Shown in pieces: positions 1 to 5,118 of a DNA stretch of 5,121 nucleotides. The position numbers were made by a program, and so were the translations under genes. The stretch's first letter is position 1, and each line of letters begins with the position of its first letter. The stretch is from Anaerolinea thermophila (GTDB lineage: Bacteria > Chloroflexota > Anaerolineae > Anaerolineales > Villigracilaceae), in assembly GCA_022729775.1 (NCBI GenBank), contig DZBA01000251.1, positions 1 through 5,121 of the forward strand, in the 5' to 3' direction. The notes under the pieces are model-generated. The model was given only the letters and a program-made list of their open reading frames with translations, made no database searches and was not told where the DNA came from.

Positions 1-1108
1 CCTGCTTGCCGTGACCTTCGTGGATTTTATGAGTCAAGTTCTGCATCCAATAATTACCTTCGCGGCAGGTAGTACATTTTCCGCACGACTCATGCTTGAA
101 GAAGTGGATGGTCTTGTTGATGACCCAATCAATGTCAATGGTATCGTCGAGGACGATCACCGACGCGGAACCCAAATCACCGCCGACTGTTCGCACCGAG
201 GCGTAATCCATCGGCGTGTCGAGGACTTTCTCATCCGCGACAATCAGTGATGAAGACGCGCCTGCGGGCATAATCGCCTTGACGGGTCTGCCGTCCATGA
301 TTCCGCCGCCGTGTTCGTAAATCAACTCGCGGAAGGTCGCGCCGAAGGGCAGCTCATAATTACCGGGCTTTTTCACGCGACCCGAAAGCGAGAAGATTTT
401 CACGCCCGCGCTGTCGGCTGTGCCAAGCGACTTGTACCAGTCCGCGCCGTTGGTCATGATAGGCGGAACGTTGGTGAAGGTCTCTACATTATTGATGATG
501 GTCGGCTTTCCGTACAAGCCAAACGAAGGCGGGAAGGGCGGACGCACGCGCGGCTGTCCGCGTTTACCTTCAATGGATTCCAGCAGCGCGGTTTCTTCTC
601 CGCAAATATATGCGCCCGCGCCGAGGTGGGTATAAATTTTCAACGAGTAATCGGTCTTGAAGAGTTTATCGCCGAGATACCCTGCGTCTTCCATCTCTGC
701 AATCTTTTCATCAAGAAAAGCCGCCACCTGCCAAAATTCTCCACGCAGGTAAATATAAGCAACGTTTGCCCCAACCGCATAGCTGGCAATGGCGAGTCCT
801 TCCAAAAACTGGAAGGGGTTGCTTTCCATAATTTCGCGGTCTTTGAAGGTGCCAGGCTCGGACTCGTCCGCGTTGGCAACGACATAATGCGGGAAGACGT
901 TCTTATCAATGAACGACCACTTCATGCCGGTGGGGAACCCCGCGCCGCCGCGTCCACGCAGACCTGAATTCTTGACCACGTCGGTCACAGCTTCGGGCTT
1001 CATTTTGGTCACGGCTTTTTTGAAGGCGTCAAATCCGCCGTTCTTTTTGTAGACATCAATCTTGTTGATGTCAGGGATGTCACGATGACGTAAGAGGATA
1101 TGTGTCAT
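1..1108 (-). CDS. nuoF: NADH-quinone oxidoreductase subunit F (NuoF), 3' end cut by window edge
   Basis: NuoF is the NADH-binding, FMN-carrying subunit at the tip of the cytoplasmic arm of complex I. It accepts hydride from NADH and passes electrons through cluster N3. I translated this frame by hand: it is open from the ATG at 1108 to base 1, giving 369 codons with no stop. The FMN/NADH fold shows as GLRGRGGAGFPTGMKW at residues 49-64, NADESEPGTFKDR at 79-91, GAGAYICGEETAL at 163-175 and KPTIINNVET at 201-210. The N3 ligand motif CGKCTTC gives Cys342, Cys345 and Cys348; the fourth cysteine normally lies about 40 residues later, beyond the edge. Family members are usually 420-440 residues, so roughly 50-70 residues are missing. 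The start is 6 bp after the MNT stop, with only a weak AGAG (1113-1116) overlapping that stop, which suggests translational coupling. No frameshift or lost key residue is seen. Confidence 0.97.
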   Translation of the reverse strand, partial: MTHILLRHRDIPDINKIDVYKKNGGFDAFKKAVTKMKPEAVTDVVKNSGLRGRGGAGFPTGMKWSFIDKNVFPHYVVANADESEPGTFKDREIMESNPFQFLEGLAIASYAVGANVAYIYLRGEFWQVAAFLDEKIAEMEDAGYLGDKLFKTDYSLKIYTHLGAGAYICGEETALLESIEGKRGQPRVRPPFPPSFGLYGKPTIINNVETFTNVPPIMTNGADWYKSLGTADSAGVKIFSLSGRVKKPGNYELPFGATFRELIYEHGGGIMDGRPVKAIMPAGASSSLIVADEKVLDTPMDYASVRTVGGDLGSASVIVLDDTIDIDWVINKTIHFFKHESCGKCTTCREGNYWMQNLTHKIHEGHGKQ

Positions 1109-1114
1109 AGGTCT

Positions 1115-1444
1115 CTATTCTGCCAGAGGAATAATCTTTCCTTCACGACGAGCAATTTCTATAATCATTGAGTCACTATCTTTGGCAAATTGCTTCTCGC
1201 CGACAGGAATCGGCTCGATACGAACATCTGTATCTGCTGCAACTCGCCAAAGTTTTGCCCAATCTTTATAAGTCCATTTGCGGTCATAACGCGAAGAGAC
1301 TACCAATAAATCAATGTCGCTCCATTCGTGCTGTTGACCGCGCGCATACGAGCCGAACAGAACGCCACACTTTACGGGGATTCCCGCATCGGCAACTGCT
1401 CGCAAATATACTCGGATTGACTTTATAACTTTTCTATCAACCAT
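1115..1444 (-). CDS. MNT-type minimal nucleotidyltransferase (putative antitoxin of a HEPN/MNT pair)
   Basis: This is a 109-residue protein of the minimal nucleotidyltransferase superfamily (polymerase beta fold, NTP_transf_2 type). The catalytic signature is GSYARG at 31-36 followed by SDIDLLVV at 42-49: Gly31-Ser32, exactly ten residues, then Asp43-x-Asp45. The third metal-binding carboxylate is probably Glu77 in the strand VRIEPIPV (74-81), where other groups have Asp. Characterised MNT partners of HEPN toxins add AMP to the toxin and inactivate it; that role here is inferred from family and gene pairing. The ATG at 1444 lies inside the end of the HEPN gene (22-bp overlap) and has its own AAAGG ten bases upstream. 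The protein is short, as expected for stand-alone MNTs, and has no signal peptide or membrane segment. A housekeeping nucleotidyltransferase or a degenerate module is possible but less likely, since all motifs are intact. Confidence 0.9.
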   Translation of the reverse strand: MVDRKVIKSIRVYLRAVADAGIPVKCGVLFGSYARGQQHEWSDIDLLVVSSRYDRKWTYKDWAKLWRVAADTDVRIEPIPVGEKQFAKDSDSMIIEIARREGKIIPLAE

Positions 1445-1818
1445 TCAAAAACAACCTTTGTGCGCTTGATAATCGTTTCGGCTTCTTTTTGCGTCGGCTT
1501 TTGTCTGGCAACGCCAGGATAGCGGGTTTCGATATTTAGCGGATTTAATATCGTCAGCAAGTCAATTTGTTCGGTTGTTAACGTTAAGTCCGCTATTCTT
1601 GCCAATGAAACCAGGTTATGAATCATCGGCGGGAATTTCCTCGTCTTCTTTATTACATGCGCCTTAAGAATTTTCTCAATGGTAAGGTGCGTCGAAAATA
1701 AAGCGATTTGCACGCGAGCGCCTTTGATGTTATGTTGCACATCCTTCCAACTGTCCAGCGCTTCTTCGCGCCAGTAATTGACGTGCTTTTCAACATCCAG
1801 TTCAAAGTTGTCGCTCAT
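1423..1818 (-). CDS. HEPN-domain protein (putative RNase toxin of a HEPN/MNT pair)
   Basis: This is a 131-residue, predicted all-helical protein resembling the HEPN family (PF05168/COG2250 type). Recognisable features are a WREEALDSWKDV helix (16-27), a central helix with the EKILKAHVIKK segment (48-58), then PPMIHNL (63-69) and a later ETRYPG (97-102). HEPN ribonucleases use an R-x4-6-H motif; Arg60 and His67 (six residues between, Asn68 next) could supply it, at the long end of the allowed spacing. RNase activity is therefore inferred, not shown. The next gene encodes an MNT protein, the classic partner. The ATG at 1818 is forced, because an in-frame TAG lies two codons upstream and no other start codon follows soon. 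The only Shine-Dalgarno-like bases (AGGA, 1820-1823) sit one base from the ATG, so translation probably depends on ribosomes finishing nuoE 23 bp upstream. Being encoded before its antitoxin is atypical for toxin-antitoxin operons in general. Confidence 0.86.
   Translation of the reverse strand: MSDNFELDVEKHVNYWREEALDSWKDVQHNIKGARVQIALFSTHLTIEKILKAHVIKKTRKFPPMIHNLVSLARIADLTLTTEQIDLLTILNPLNIETRYPGVARQKPTQKEAETIIKRTKVVFEWLIEKL
1455..1459 (-). promoter_or_regulatory. Ribosome binding site of the MNT gene, inside the HEPN gene
   Basis: AAAGG on the minus strand, ten bases before the MNT ATG at 1444. It lies within the last codons of the HEPN gene. It gives the putative antitoxin its own initiation signal in addition to coupling through the 22-bp overlap. 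Confidence 0.55.
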
Positions 1819-1827
1819 GTCCTATCA

Positions 1828-1848
1828 TCACGCGCCACGTATCACGCA
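1828..1848. repeat. Three imperfect tandem heptamers spanning the nuoE stop and nuoE-HEPN gap
   Basis: On the plus strand the 21 bases divide into TCACGCG, CCACGTA and TCACGCA, so the core CACG recurs at an exact 7-bp period (1829, 1836, 1843). Read on the gene strand, the first unit is TGCGTGA and contributes the last codons and TGA stop of nuoE. The other two fill most of the 23-bp gap before the HEPN gene. Three short degenerate units could arise by chance, so the call is modest. They could be a remnant of an intergenic repeat family or of the event that opened this junction. Confidence 0.4.
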
Positions 1849-2336
1849 GCCTTCTTCAACGCCTCAATCAATTCCATCGTTTTATCAACGGTCATGTTCT
1901 CGTGATACTTAATCCCATCGGGACCTTGTGTCTGGAACATCGGCGCTTTATCACAGCCCGCGAGACAGGTCACCGCTTCGATGGTGATGAGTCCGTCTTC
2001 GGTGGTTTCGCCAACTTGAATGCCAATATTCTCGCACAGGTTCTTCAGGAATTCATCCGCGCCGCGCAAGGCACACGGCAAGTCGGTACAGACTTGAATA
2101 CGGAACTTGCCCGCCTTCTCATCGTGGTACAGCGAATAAAAGCCGATAATGGAAGCGACTTCCGTATCGGTAATGCCGACAATCTGCGCGATGTCCTGCA
2201 TCGAGTGTTTGCTGACATAACCTTCCTCGCGCTGGGCGAGATACAGGAGCGGCATGACCGCGGAGCGTTTCTGCTCGGGCGGATATTTTGCAAGGATTTG
2301 TTTAACTTCCTTCGGGTATTTTTTTTCGAGGCTCAT
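1842..2336 (-). CDS. nuoE: NADH-quinone oxidoreductase subunit E (NuoE), 2Fe-2S thioredoxin-like
   Basis: NuoE carries the binuclear cluster N1a next to the FMN of NuoF in the NADH-oxidising module of complex I. The 164-residue length matches the family (about 160-180). An N-terminal helical part (residues 1-70, with AVMPLLYLAQREEGYVS at 26-42 and EVASIIGFYSLYH at 59-71) precedes a thioredoxin-like domain. The cluster ligands are Cys83 and Cys88 in CTDLPCALRGA, and Cys124 and Cys128 in CLAGCDKAPM, the expected Cx4C...Cx3C arrangement. Cys101 is extra and not a usual ligand. Its ATG overlaps the nuoD stop as ATGA (2333-2336), with GGAG ten bases upstream inside nuoD. What follows is odd: nuoF, normally the immediate neighbour, is displaced by the 704-bp HEPN/MNT cassette, and the stop codon lies within a short heptamer repeat. 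Confidence 0.97.
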   Translation of the reverse strand: MSLEKKYPKEVKQILAKYPPEQKRSAVMPLLYLAQREEGYVSKHSMQDIAQIVGITDTEVASIIGFYSLYHDEKAGKFRIQVCTDLPCALRGADEFLKNLCENIGIQVGETTEDGLITIEAVTCLAGCDKAPMFQTQGPDGIKYHENMTVDKTMELIEALKKAA

Positions 2337-3562
2337 CGGTCAATATCTCCGAGGACAATATCAATGGAAGAAAGAATCGCTACAAGGTCAGCGACCAGCG
2401 CGCCCTTGACGATATGCGGCAACACGCCCAGATTATCAAATGACGGCGTGCGCATGTGAACGCGATGAGGTTTGGGACTGCCATCGCCTTCCATGTAAAC
2501 GCCCAATTCACCGCGCGGAGATTCAATCGCCGCGTACACAGAGGCTTTGGGCGCGGAGAATCCTTCCGTCCACAACTTGAAGTGATGGATCAGGGCTTCC
2601 ATGCTCACGCCAATTTCAGAGCGCGGCGGTGGGACAAATTTACGGTTATCCGAGCGCACAGGTCCAAGCGGCAGTTTATTCAATGCCTGCTCGACAATCT
2701 TCAATGACTCGCGCATTTCTTGAACGCGGACTAAATACCGCGCGTACACATCGCCTTCGGTGCGGGTTGGGACGTCGAAATCATATTGCTCATATCCCAT
2801 GTATGGGCGCGCTTTGCGCAAGTCCCAATTCACGCCCGAAGCGCGGAGCGGGGGTCCCGTCACGCCAAAAGATAACGCCAGCGCAGGGTCTAACTTTCCA
2901 AGCGTCATGGTGCGGTCAAGGAAAAGCGGGTTTTTCGTGAGCAGGGTTTCGTATTCATCCACGCGCTTGTGGAAAATCTTAAGAAAGTCGCGCACAACTT
3001 TTTCAAATTCAACGGGGATATCGCGCCACACTCCGCCGGGGCGGAAGTACGTGGTCATCATGCGTTGACCGGATACAAGCTCAAAAATATCGAGGATCTG
3101 CTCGCGTTCGCGGAAACAATACATGAACATGGACATTGCCGCGAGGTCCAATCCCGAAGTGCCAAGCCAAACCAGATGCGATGAAATGCGCTGTAATTCG
3201 GTGAGAATCACGCGAAGCGCCTGCGCGCGGACAGGGACATCAAGGTCAACCAATTTTTCCACTGCCATACAATACGCAAGGTTATTACCCAGCGGATTCA
3301 TGTAGTCAAGGCGGTCAGTCATGACCTCAGCCTTTTGGTAGGTTTTGGCTTCCATATTCTTTTCGATGCCGGTGTGCAAAAAGCCAATATCGGGAATGCA
3401 GTTGACAACCGTCTCGCCATCCAGTTCGAGCAGTAAGCGCAAAACGCCGTGCGTGGATGGGTGCTGCGGTCCCATGTTGAGAAGCATGGTTTCGCCGGTC
3501 AACGCGCGTTCAGAAACAAGATGTTTGAATTTCTCTATGCTGACTTGTTCAATCTGGGTCAT
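2333..3562 (-). CDS. nuoD: NADH-quinone oxidoreductase subunit D (NuoD), 49-kDa quinone-site subunit
   Basis: NuoD is the large peripheral-arm subunit, related to the [NiFe]-hydrogenase large subunit, that forms most of the quinone pocket with NuoB. The protein has 409 residues, the typical length for the unfused form. Key residues are GPQHPSTHGVLRL at 31-43 with His34 and His38, DRLDYMNP at 83-90 with Tyr87, and TSGLDLAA at 135-142 with Asp139. His38, Tyr87 and Asp139 have the same numbers as the quinone-pocket residues of Thermus Nqo4. Other conserved blocks are FRPGGVWRDIP (173-183), GVTGPPLRASG (233-243) and ESPRGELGVYM (347-357). The C-terminal LGDIDR ending is also typical. The hydrogenase NiFe cysteines are absent, as expected in complex I. 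The ATG at 3562 is 2 bp after the nuoC stop, with AAAGGA six bases upstream inside nuoC. It is separate from nuoC, not the fused enterobacterial nuoCD. Nothing is broken. Confidence 0.98.
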   Translation of the reverse strand: MTQIEQVSIEKFKHLVSERALTGETMLLNMGPQHPSTHGVLRLLLELDGETVVNCIPDIGFLHTGIEKNMEAKTYQKAEVMTDRLDYMNPLGNNLAYCMAVEKLVDLDVPVRAQALRVILTELQRISSHLVWLGTSGLDLAAMSMFMYCFREREQILDIFELVSGQRMMTTYFRPGGVWRDIPVEFEKVVRDFLKIFHKRVDEYETLLTKNPLFLDRTMTLGKLDPALALSFGVTGPPLRASGVNWDLRKARPYMGYEQYDFDVPTRTEGDVYARYLVRVQEMRESLKIVEQALNKLPLGPVRSDNRKFVPPPRSEIGVSMEALIHHFKLWTEGFSAPKASVYAAIESPRGELGVYMEGDGSPKPHRVHMRTPSFDNLGVLPHIVKGALVADLVAILSSIDIVLGDIDR

Positions 3563-3564
3563 AA

Positions 3565-4077
3565 CTATTCCTTTGCGAACATCTTGCGCAGCGCAACTTC
3601 ATCGTAGTTAAAGGTGAACTGCGGTTCTTCATAACCAAGCGGGAAATCTTTGCGAAGCGGGTGACCCTCTGAATCTTCCGGGGTCAAAATACGGCGCAAG
3701 TCAGGATGCTCCTCGAAGTTGATTCCAAACATATCAAACAGTTCGCGCTCACGCCAATTGGTCATGCCATACACGCCAACTGCCGTTGGCAATTTGGGCT
3801 GGTCGCCGCTGACCGGAACACGCGCTTGCAGCGTGAGATTCTTCGCCAGCGAGTTGAGTTGATAAATGACATGAAAACGCGGCGCGGATTGGGGATAATA
3901 ATCCGATGCGGTCATTGCGGAGAGCATCTCAAATTTTTGCTCATCGCGCAGGTAGGTCAACGCCTCGATTATTTTTTCGGGCTTGATAACAAGATGAAGT
4001 TCGCCGCGAAATTCTTCAACCACCGCGCCGAACTTCTCTTGTGCTGCTTTTACAATGGGTTCGAGTTTTTTATCCAT
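3565..4077 (-). CDS. nuoC: NADH-quinone oxidoreductase subunit C (NuoC), 30-kDa type
   Basis: NuoC is a structural subunit of the peripheral arm that packs against NuoD and carries no cofactor. The family signature is at the C-terminal end: ERELFDMFGINF at residues 110-121, followed by HPDLRRIL and then HPLRKDFPLG at 139-148. I start it at the ATG at 4077 (170 residues) because GAGG at 4084-4087 lies six bases upstream. The in-frame ATG at 4083 would abut that GAGG, and a TTG at 4089 is poorer still. Length fits the short stand-alone form of the family. The gene is 2 bp from nuoD, which suggests coupling, but is separated from nuoB by 50 bp holding a hairpin, the only real intergenic gap within the nuo genes apart from the cassette. 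Confidence 0.96.
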   Translation of the reverse strand: MDKKLEPIVKAAQEKFGAVVEEFRGELHLVIKPEKIIEALTYLRDEQKFEMLSAMTASDYYPQSAPRFHVIYQLNSLAKNLTLQARVPVSGDQPKLPTAVGVYGMTNWRERELFDMFGINFEEHPDLRRILTPEDSEGHPLRKDFPLGYEEPQFTFNYDEVALRKMFAKE

Positions 4078-4083
4078 ATTCAT

Positions 4084-4087
4084 CCTC
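4084..4087 (-). promoter_or_regulatory. Ribosome binding site that decides the nuoC start
   Basis: GAGG on the minus strand, six bases before the ATG at 4077 and immediately against the in-frame ATG at 4083. Spacing favours 4077. It starts one base beyond the end of the intergenic hairpin, so hairpin folding could change its accessibility; that is inference. Confidence 0.6.
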
Positions 4088-4088
4088 A

Positions 4089-4121
4089 AGACCTGACAGG
4101 TTTTAAGAACTTATCAGGTCT
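4089..4121. repeat. Imperfect palindrome (hairpin) in the nuoB-nuoC gap
   Basis: The outer arms AGACCTGA (4089-4096) and TCAGGTCT (4114-4121) are perfect inverted repeats. On the transcribed strand the pairing can continue inward to about 14 positions per side, with one A-C mismatch and one G-U pair, leaving a five-base loop CUUAA. The right half also contains its own palindrome ACCTGACAGGT (4091-4101). No run of T follows on the gene strand and genes continue downstream, so it is not a typical intrinsic terminator. It resembles a REP-like intergenic repeat or an RNA-processing/stabilising element, but only one copy is in the window. Confidence 0.65.
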
Positions 4122-4127
4122 CGTAAA

Positions 4128-4622
4128 TTACTTGTACTTTTCCGCATACTGTTTGATGGTTTCGCCCTTGACCTTTTCATGGATGGTCATAACGCCGTGA
4201 ATTAAGGCTTCGGGGCGCGGCGGACAGCCCGCCACAAAGACATCCACCGGCACGACTTCATCTACGCCCTGATAGATGGCGTAATTATTGAACACGCCGC
4301 CGCACGAGGCGCAATCTCCCATGGCGATGACCCATTTCGGCTCCGGCATCTGGTCGTACAAGCGGCGGAGGACCGGTCCCATTTTCTTCGAGACACGTCC
4401 CGCGACGATCATCAAATCAGATTGACGCGGGCTGGCGCGCATGATTTCCATGCCGAAACGGCTCATATCATAGTTGGCAGCCTGCGCCGACATCATCTCA
4501 ATCGCGCAGCAGGCAAGACCAAACAACATGGGCCACATGGCATTGGTGCGCGCCCAATTGACGGTATTTTCAAGCGTTGTAGTGACAACGCCCATATTTC
4601 CAAGTTTTTGCTCTATTCCCAT
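4128..4622 (-). CDS. nuoB: NADH-quinone oxidoreductase subunit B (NuoB), cluster N2 subunit
   Basis: NuoB binds the terminal 4Fe-4S cluster N2, which hands electrons to quinone at the junction with NuoD. The 164-residue protein shows GLACCAIEMM (35-44) with the tandem Cys38-Cys39, MGDCASCGG (101-109) with Cys104, and VAGCPPRPEAL (130-140) with Cys133. The offsets match the four N2 ligands of Thermus Nqo6 (each shifted by seven). The core between them is typical, including SPRQSDLMIVAGRVSKKM (64-81) and MPEPKWVIAMG (92-102). The ATG at 4622 overlaps the end of nuoA by 10 bp and has AAGGAG seven bases upstream inside nuoA. The N-terminus is short, with no extension. A stand-alone hydrogenase small subunit is excluded by the CC motif and the nuo neighbours. 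Confidence 0.98.
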   Translation of the reverse strand: MGIEQKLGNMGVVTTTLENTVNWARTNAMWPMLFGLACCAIEMMSAQAANYDMSRFGMEIMRASPRQSDLMIVAGRVSKKMGPVLRRLYDQMPEPKWVIAMGDCASCGGVFNNYAIYQGVDEVVPVDVFVAGCPPRPEALIHGVMTIHEKVKGETIKQYAEKYK

Positions 4623-4969
4623 TCAAGGGCTCCTTTCTTCCACGCATACACATACCCTATCAACAGGATAACGATAAAGATGACCATTTCGATCAAACCA
4701 AAAACGCCCAGTTGACGAAATACAATCGCCCAAGGCAGGAAGAACACAACTTCAATATCGAACAAAACAAACAGGATGGCAACCAAATAGAAACGGACGG
4801 GCATACGCCGCGTCCCTTCACCATAAGGGTTCATGCCTGATTCGTATGGCATGTTCTTCGCTTCTGTTTTTTTCTTGGGACCGAACAATTCCCCTAGTCC
4901 GATTGCAATAAGCGCAATCACTGTGGCGACCGCGATCATGACGCCAATGGCGATATATTCCAACAGCAT
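4613..4969 (-). CDS. nuoA: NADH-quinone oxidoreductase subunit A (NuoA), membrane subunit
   Basis: NuoA is a small membrane subunit next to NuoH at the foot of the peripheral arm, lining the region where quinone reduction is coupled to proton movement. The 118-residue protein has three hydrophobic helices, about residues 4-29, 58-83 and 88-110. The loop after helix 1 carries the conserved YESGMNP (42-48), and helix 2 carries PVRFYLVAILFVLFDIEVVF (57-76), with the conserved acidic pair Asp71 and Glu73. There is no cleavable signal peptide. The ATG at 4969 has AGAGGT six bases upstream (4976-4981). As in most nuo operons it is first, and the 152 bases upstream to the window edge look non-coding, so the operon promoter is probably there. 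Confidence 0.97.
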   Translation of the reverse strand: MLLEYIAIGVMIAVATVIALIAIGLGELFGPKKKTEAKNMPYESGMNPYGEGTRRMPVRFYLVAILFVLFDIEVVFFLPWAIVFRQLGVFGLIEMVIFIVILLIGYVYAWKKGALEWE

Positions 4970-5023
4970 AGAAATACCTCTGGGTGCGTAAAATTCAGTG
5001 CTTGAAATCTGGCACGTCCGCGA

Positions 5024-5034
5024 AGTATATCATA
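5024..5034 (-). promoter_or_regulatory. Candidate -10 elements close to nuoA
   Basis: On the gene strand two overlapping -10-like hexamers occur here: TATGAT (5029-5034) and TATACT (5024-5029). No good -35 is seen 16-18 bases upstream of either. A start here would give a leader of roughly 50 bases before the nuoA ATG. This is pattern reading only. Confidence 0.25.
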
Positions 5035-5068
5035 AGAGACTTTCGCATACGAGAGAAAGTACTTCTTT

Positions 5069-5083
5069 TCACATAAAATGTGA
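5069..5083. promoter_or_regulatory. 15-bp dyad upstream of nuoA, possible operator
   Basis: The gene strand reads TCACATTTTATGTGA, two perfect six-base inverted arms separated by three bases. It sits about 100 bp before the nuoA ATG, near the start point expected from the promoter candidate at 5089-5118. A transcription-factor site is plausible, but the regulator cannot be named. The half-site order is opposite to a CRP site (TGTGA then TCACA). Confidence 0.4.
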
Positions 5084-5088
5084 TAATA

Positions 5089-5118
5089 GTCATATTTGGG
5101 AATTTTTATAGACCTCAA
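5089..5118 (-). promoter_or_regulatory. Candidate sigma-70-type promoter for the nuo operon
   Basis: On the gene strand, TTGAGG (5113-5118) is followed after 18 bases by TATGAC (5089-5094). Each hexamer matches the consensus in four positions. The surrounding sequence is A+T-rich. The predicted start would fall at about 5082, at the edge of the 15-bp dyad, giving a leader of roughly 110 bases. This is weak evidence from pattern alone, and the true promoter may lie beyond the window. Confidence 0.25.

Larger units (their letters stand above)
1115..1818 (-). other. HEPN/MNT two-gene cassette inside the nuo operon
   Basis: The two overlapping genes form a compact 704-bp unit lying exactly between the stop of nuoE and the start of nuoF, two genes that are normally adjacent. 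The unit has no recombinase, terminal inverted repeats or convincing target duplication. I found no clear promoter at the end of nuoE and no terminator before nuoF, so the cassette is probably transcribed as part of the complex I message. G+C over 1141-1800 is about 45% by hand count, against about 56% in six sampled 60-bp rows of nuoD, nuoE and nuoF, which fits acquisition from elsewhere. Known HEPN/MNT systems act as toxin-antitoxin or anti-phage modules; that function is inferred here. Confidence 0.75.

Noticed and set aside
311..967. 218-codon open frame on the plus strand
   Set aside because: It is antisense to nuoF, whose minus-strand translation matches the family throughout; the plus-strand product shows no recognisable domain.
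1105..1828. Target-site duplication flanking the cassette (ATAGGACATGA before HEPN versus ATAGAGACCTATGA before nuoF)
   Set aside because: The similarity is short, gapped and partly forced by the two start codons, so it cannot be told from chance.
1902..2459. 185-codon open frame on the plus strand
   Set aside because: It is the antisense shadow of nuoE and the end of nuoD, with no family resemblance.
4078..4089. Longer nuoC starts at the TTG (4089) or ATG (4083)
   Set aside because: The GAGG at 4084-4087 overlaps or abuts these codons; only the ATG at 4077 has a workable spacing.
4089..4121. Intrinsic terminator after nuoB
   Set aside because: No T-tract follows the hairpin on the gene strand, and closely packed nuo genes continue downstream without a promoter.
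3706..4200. 164-codon open frame on the plus strand
   Set aside because: It is antisense to nuoC and the end of nuoB and crosses the intergenic hairpin; no family resemblance.
5069..5083. CRP or FNR binding site
   Set aside because: CRP half-sites are TGTGA then TCACA with six bases between, and FNR is TTGAT-N4-ATCAA; this dyad has the opposite arm order and a three-base centre.
4936..5118. 60-codon minus-strand frame upstream of nuoA
   Set aside because: It begins at a TTG, overlaps the nuoA start by 34 bp in another frame, has no recognisable domain and occupies the A+T-rich leader expected to hold the promoter.
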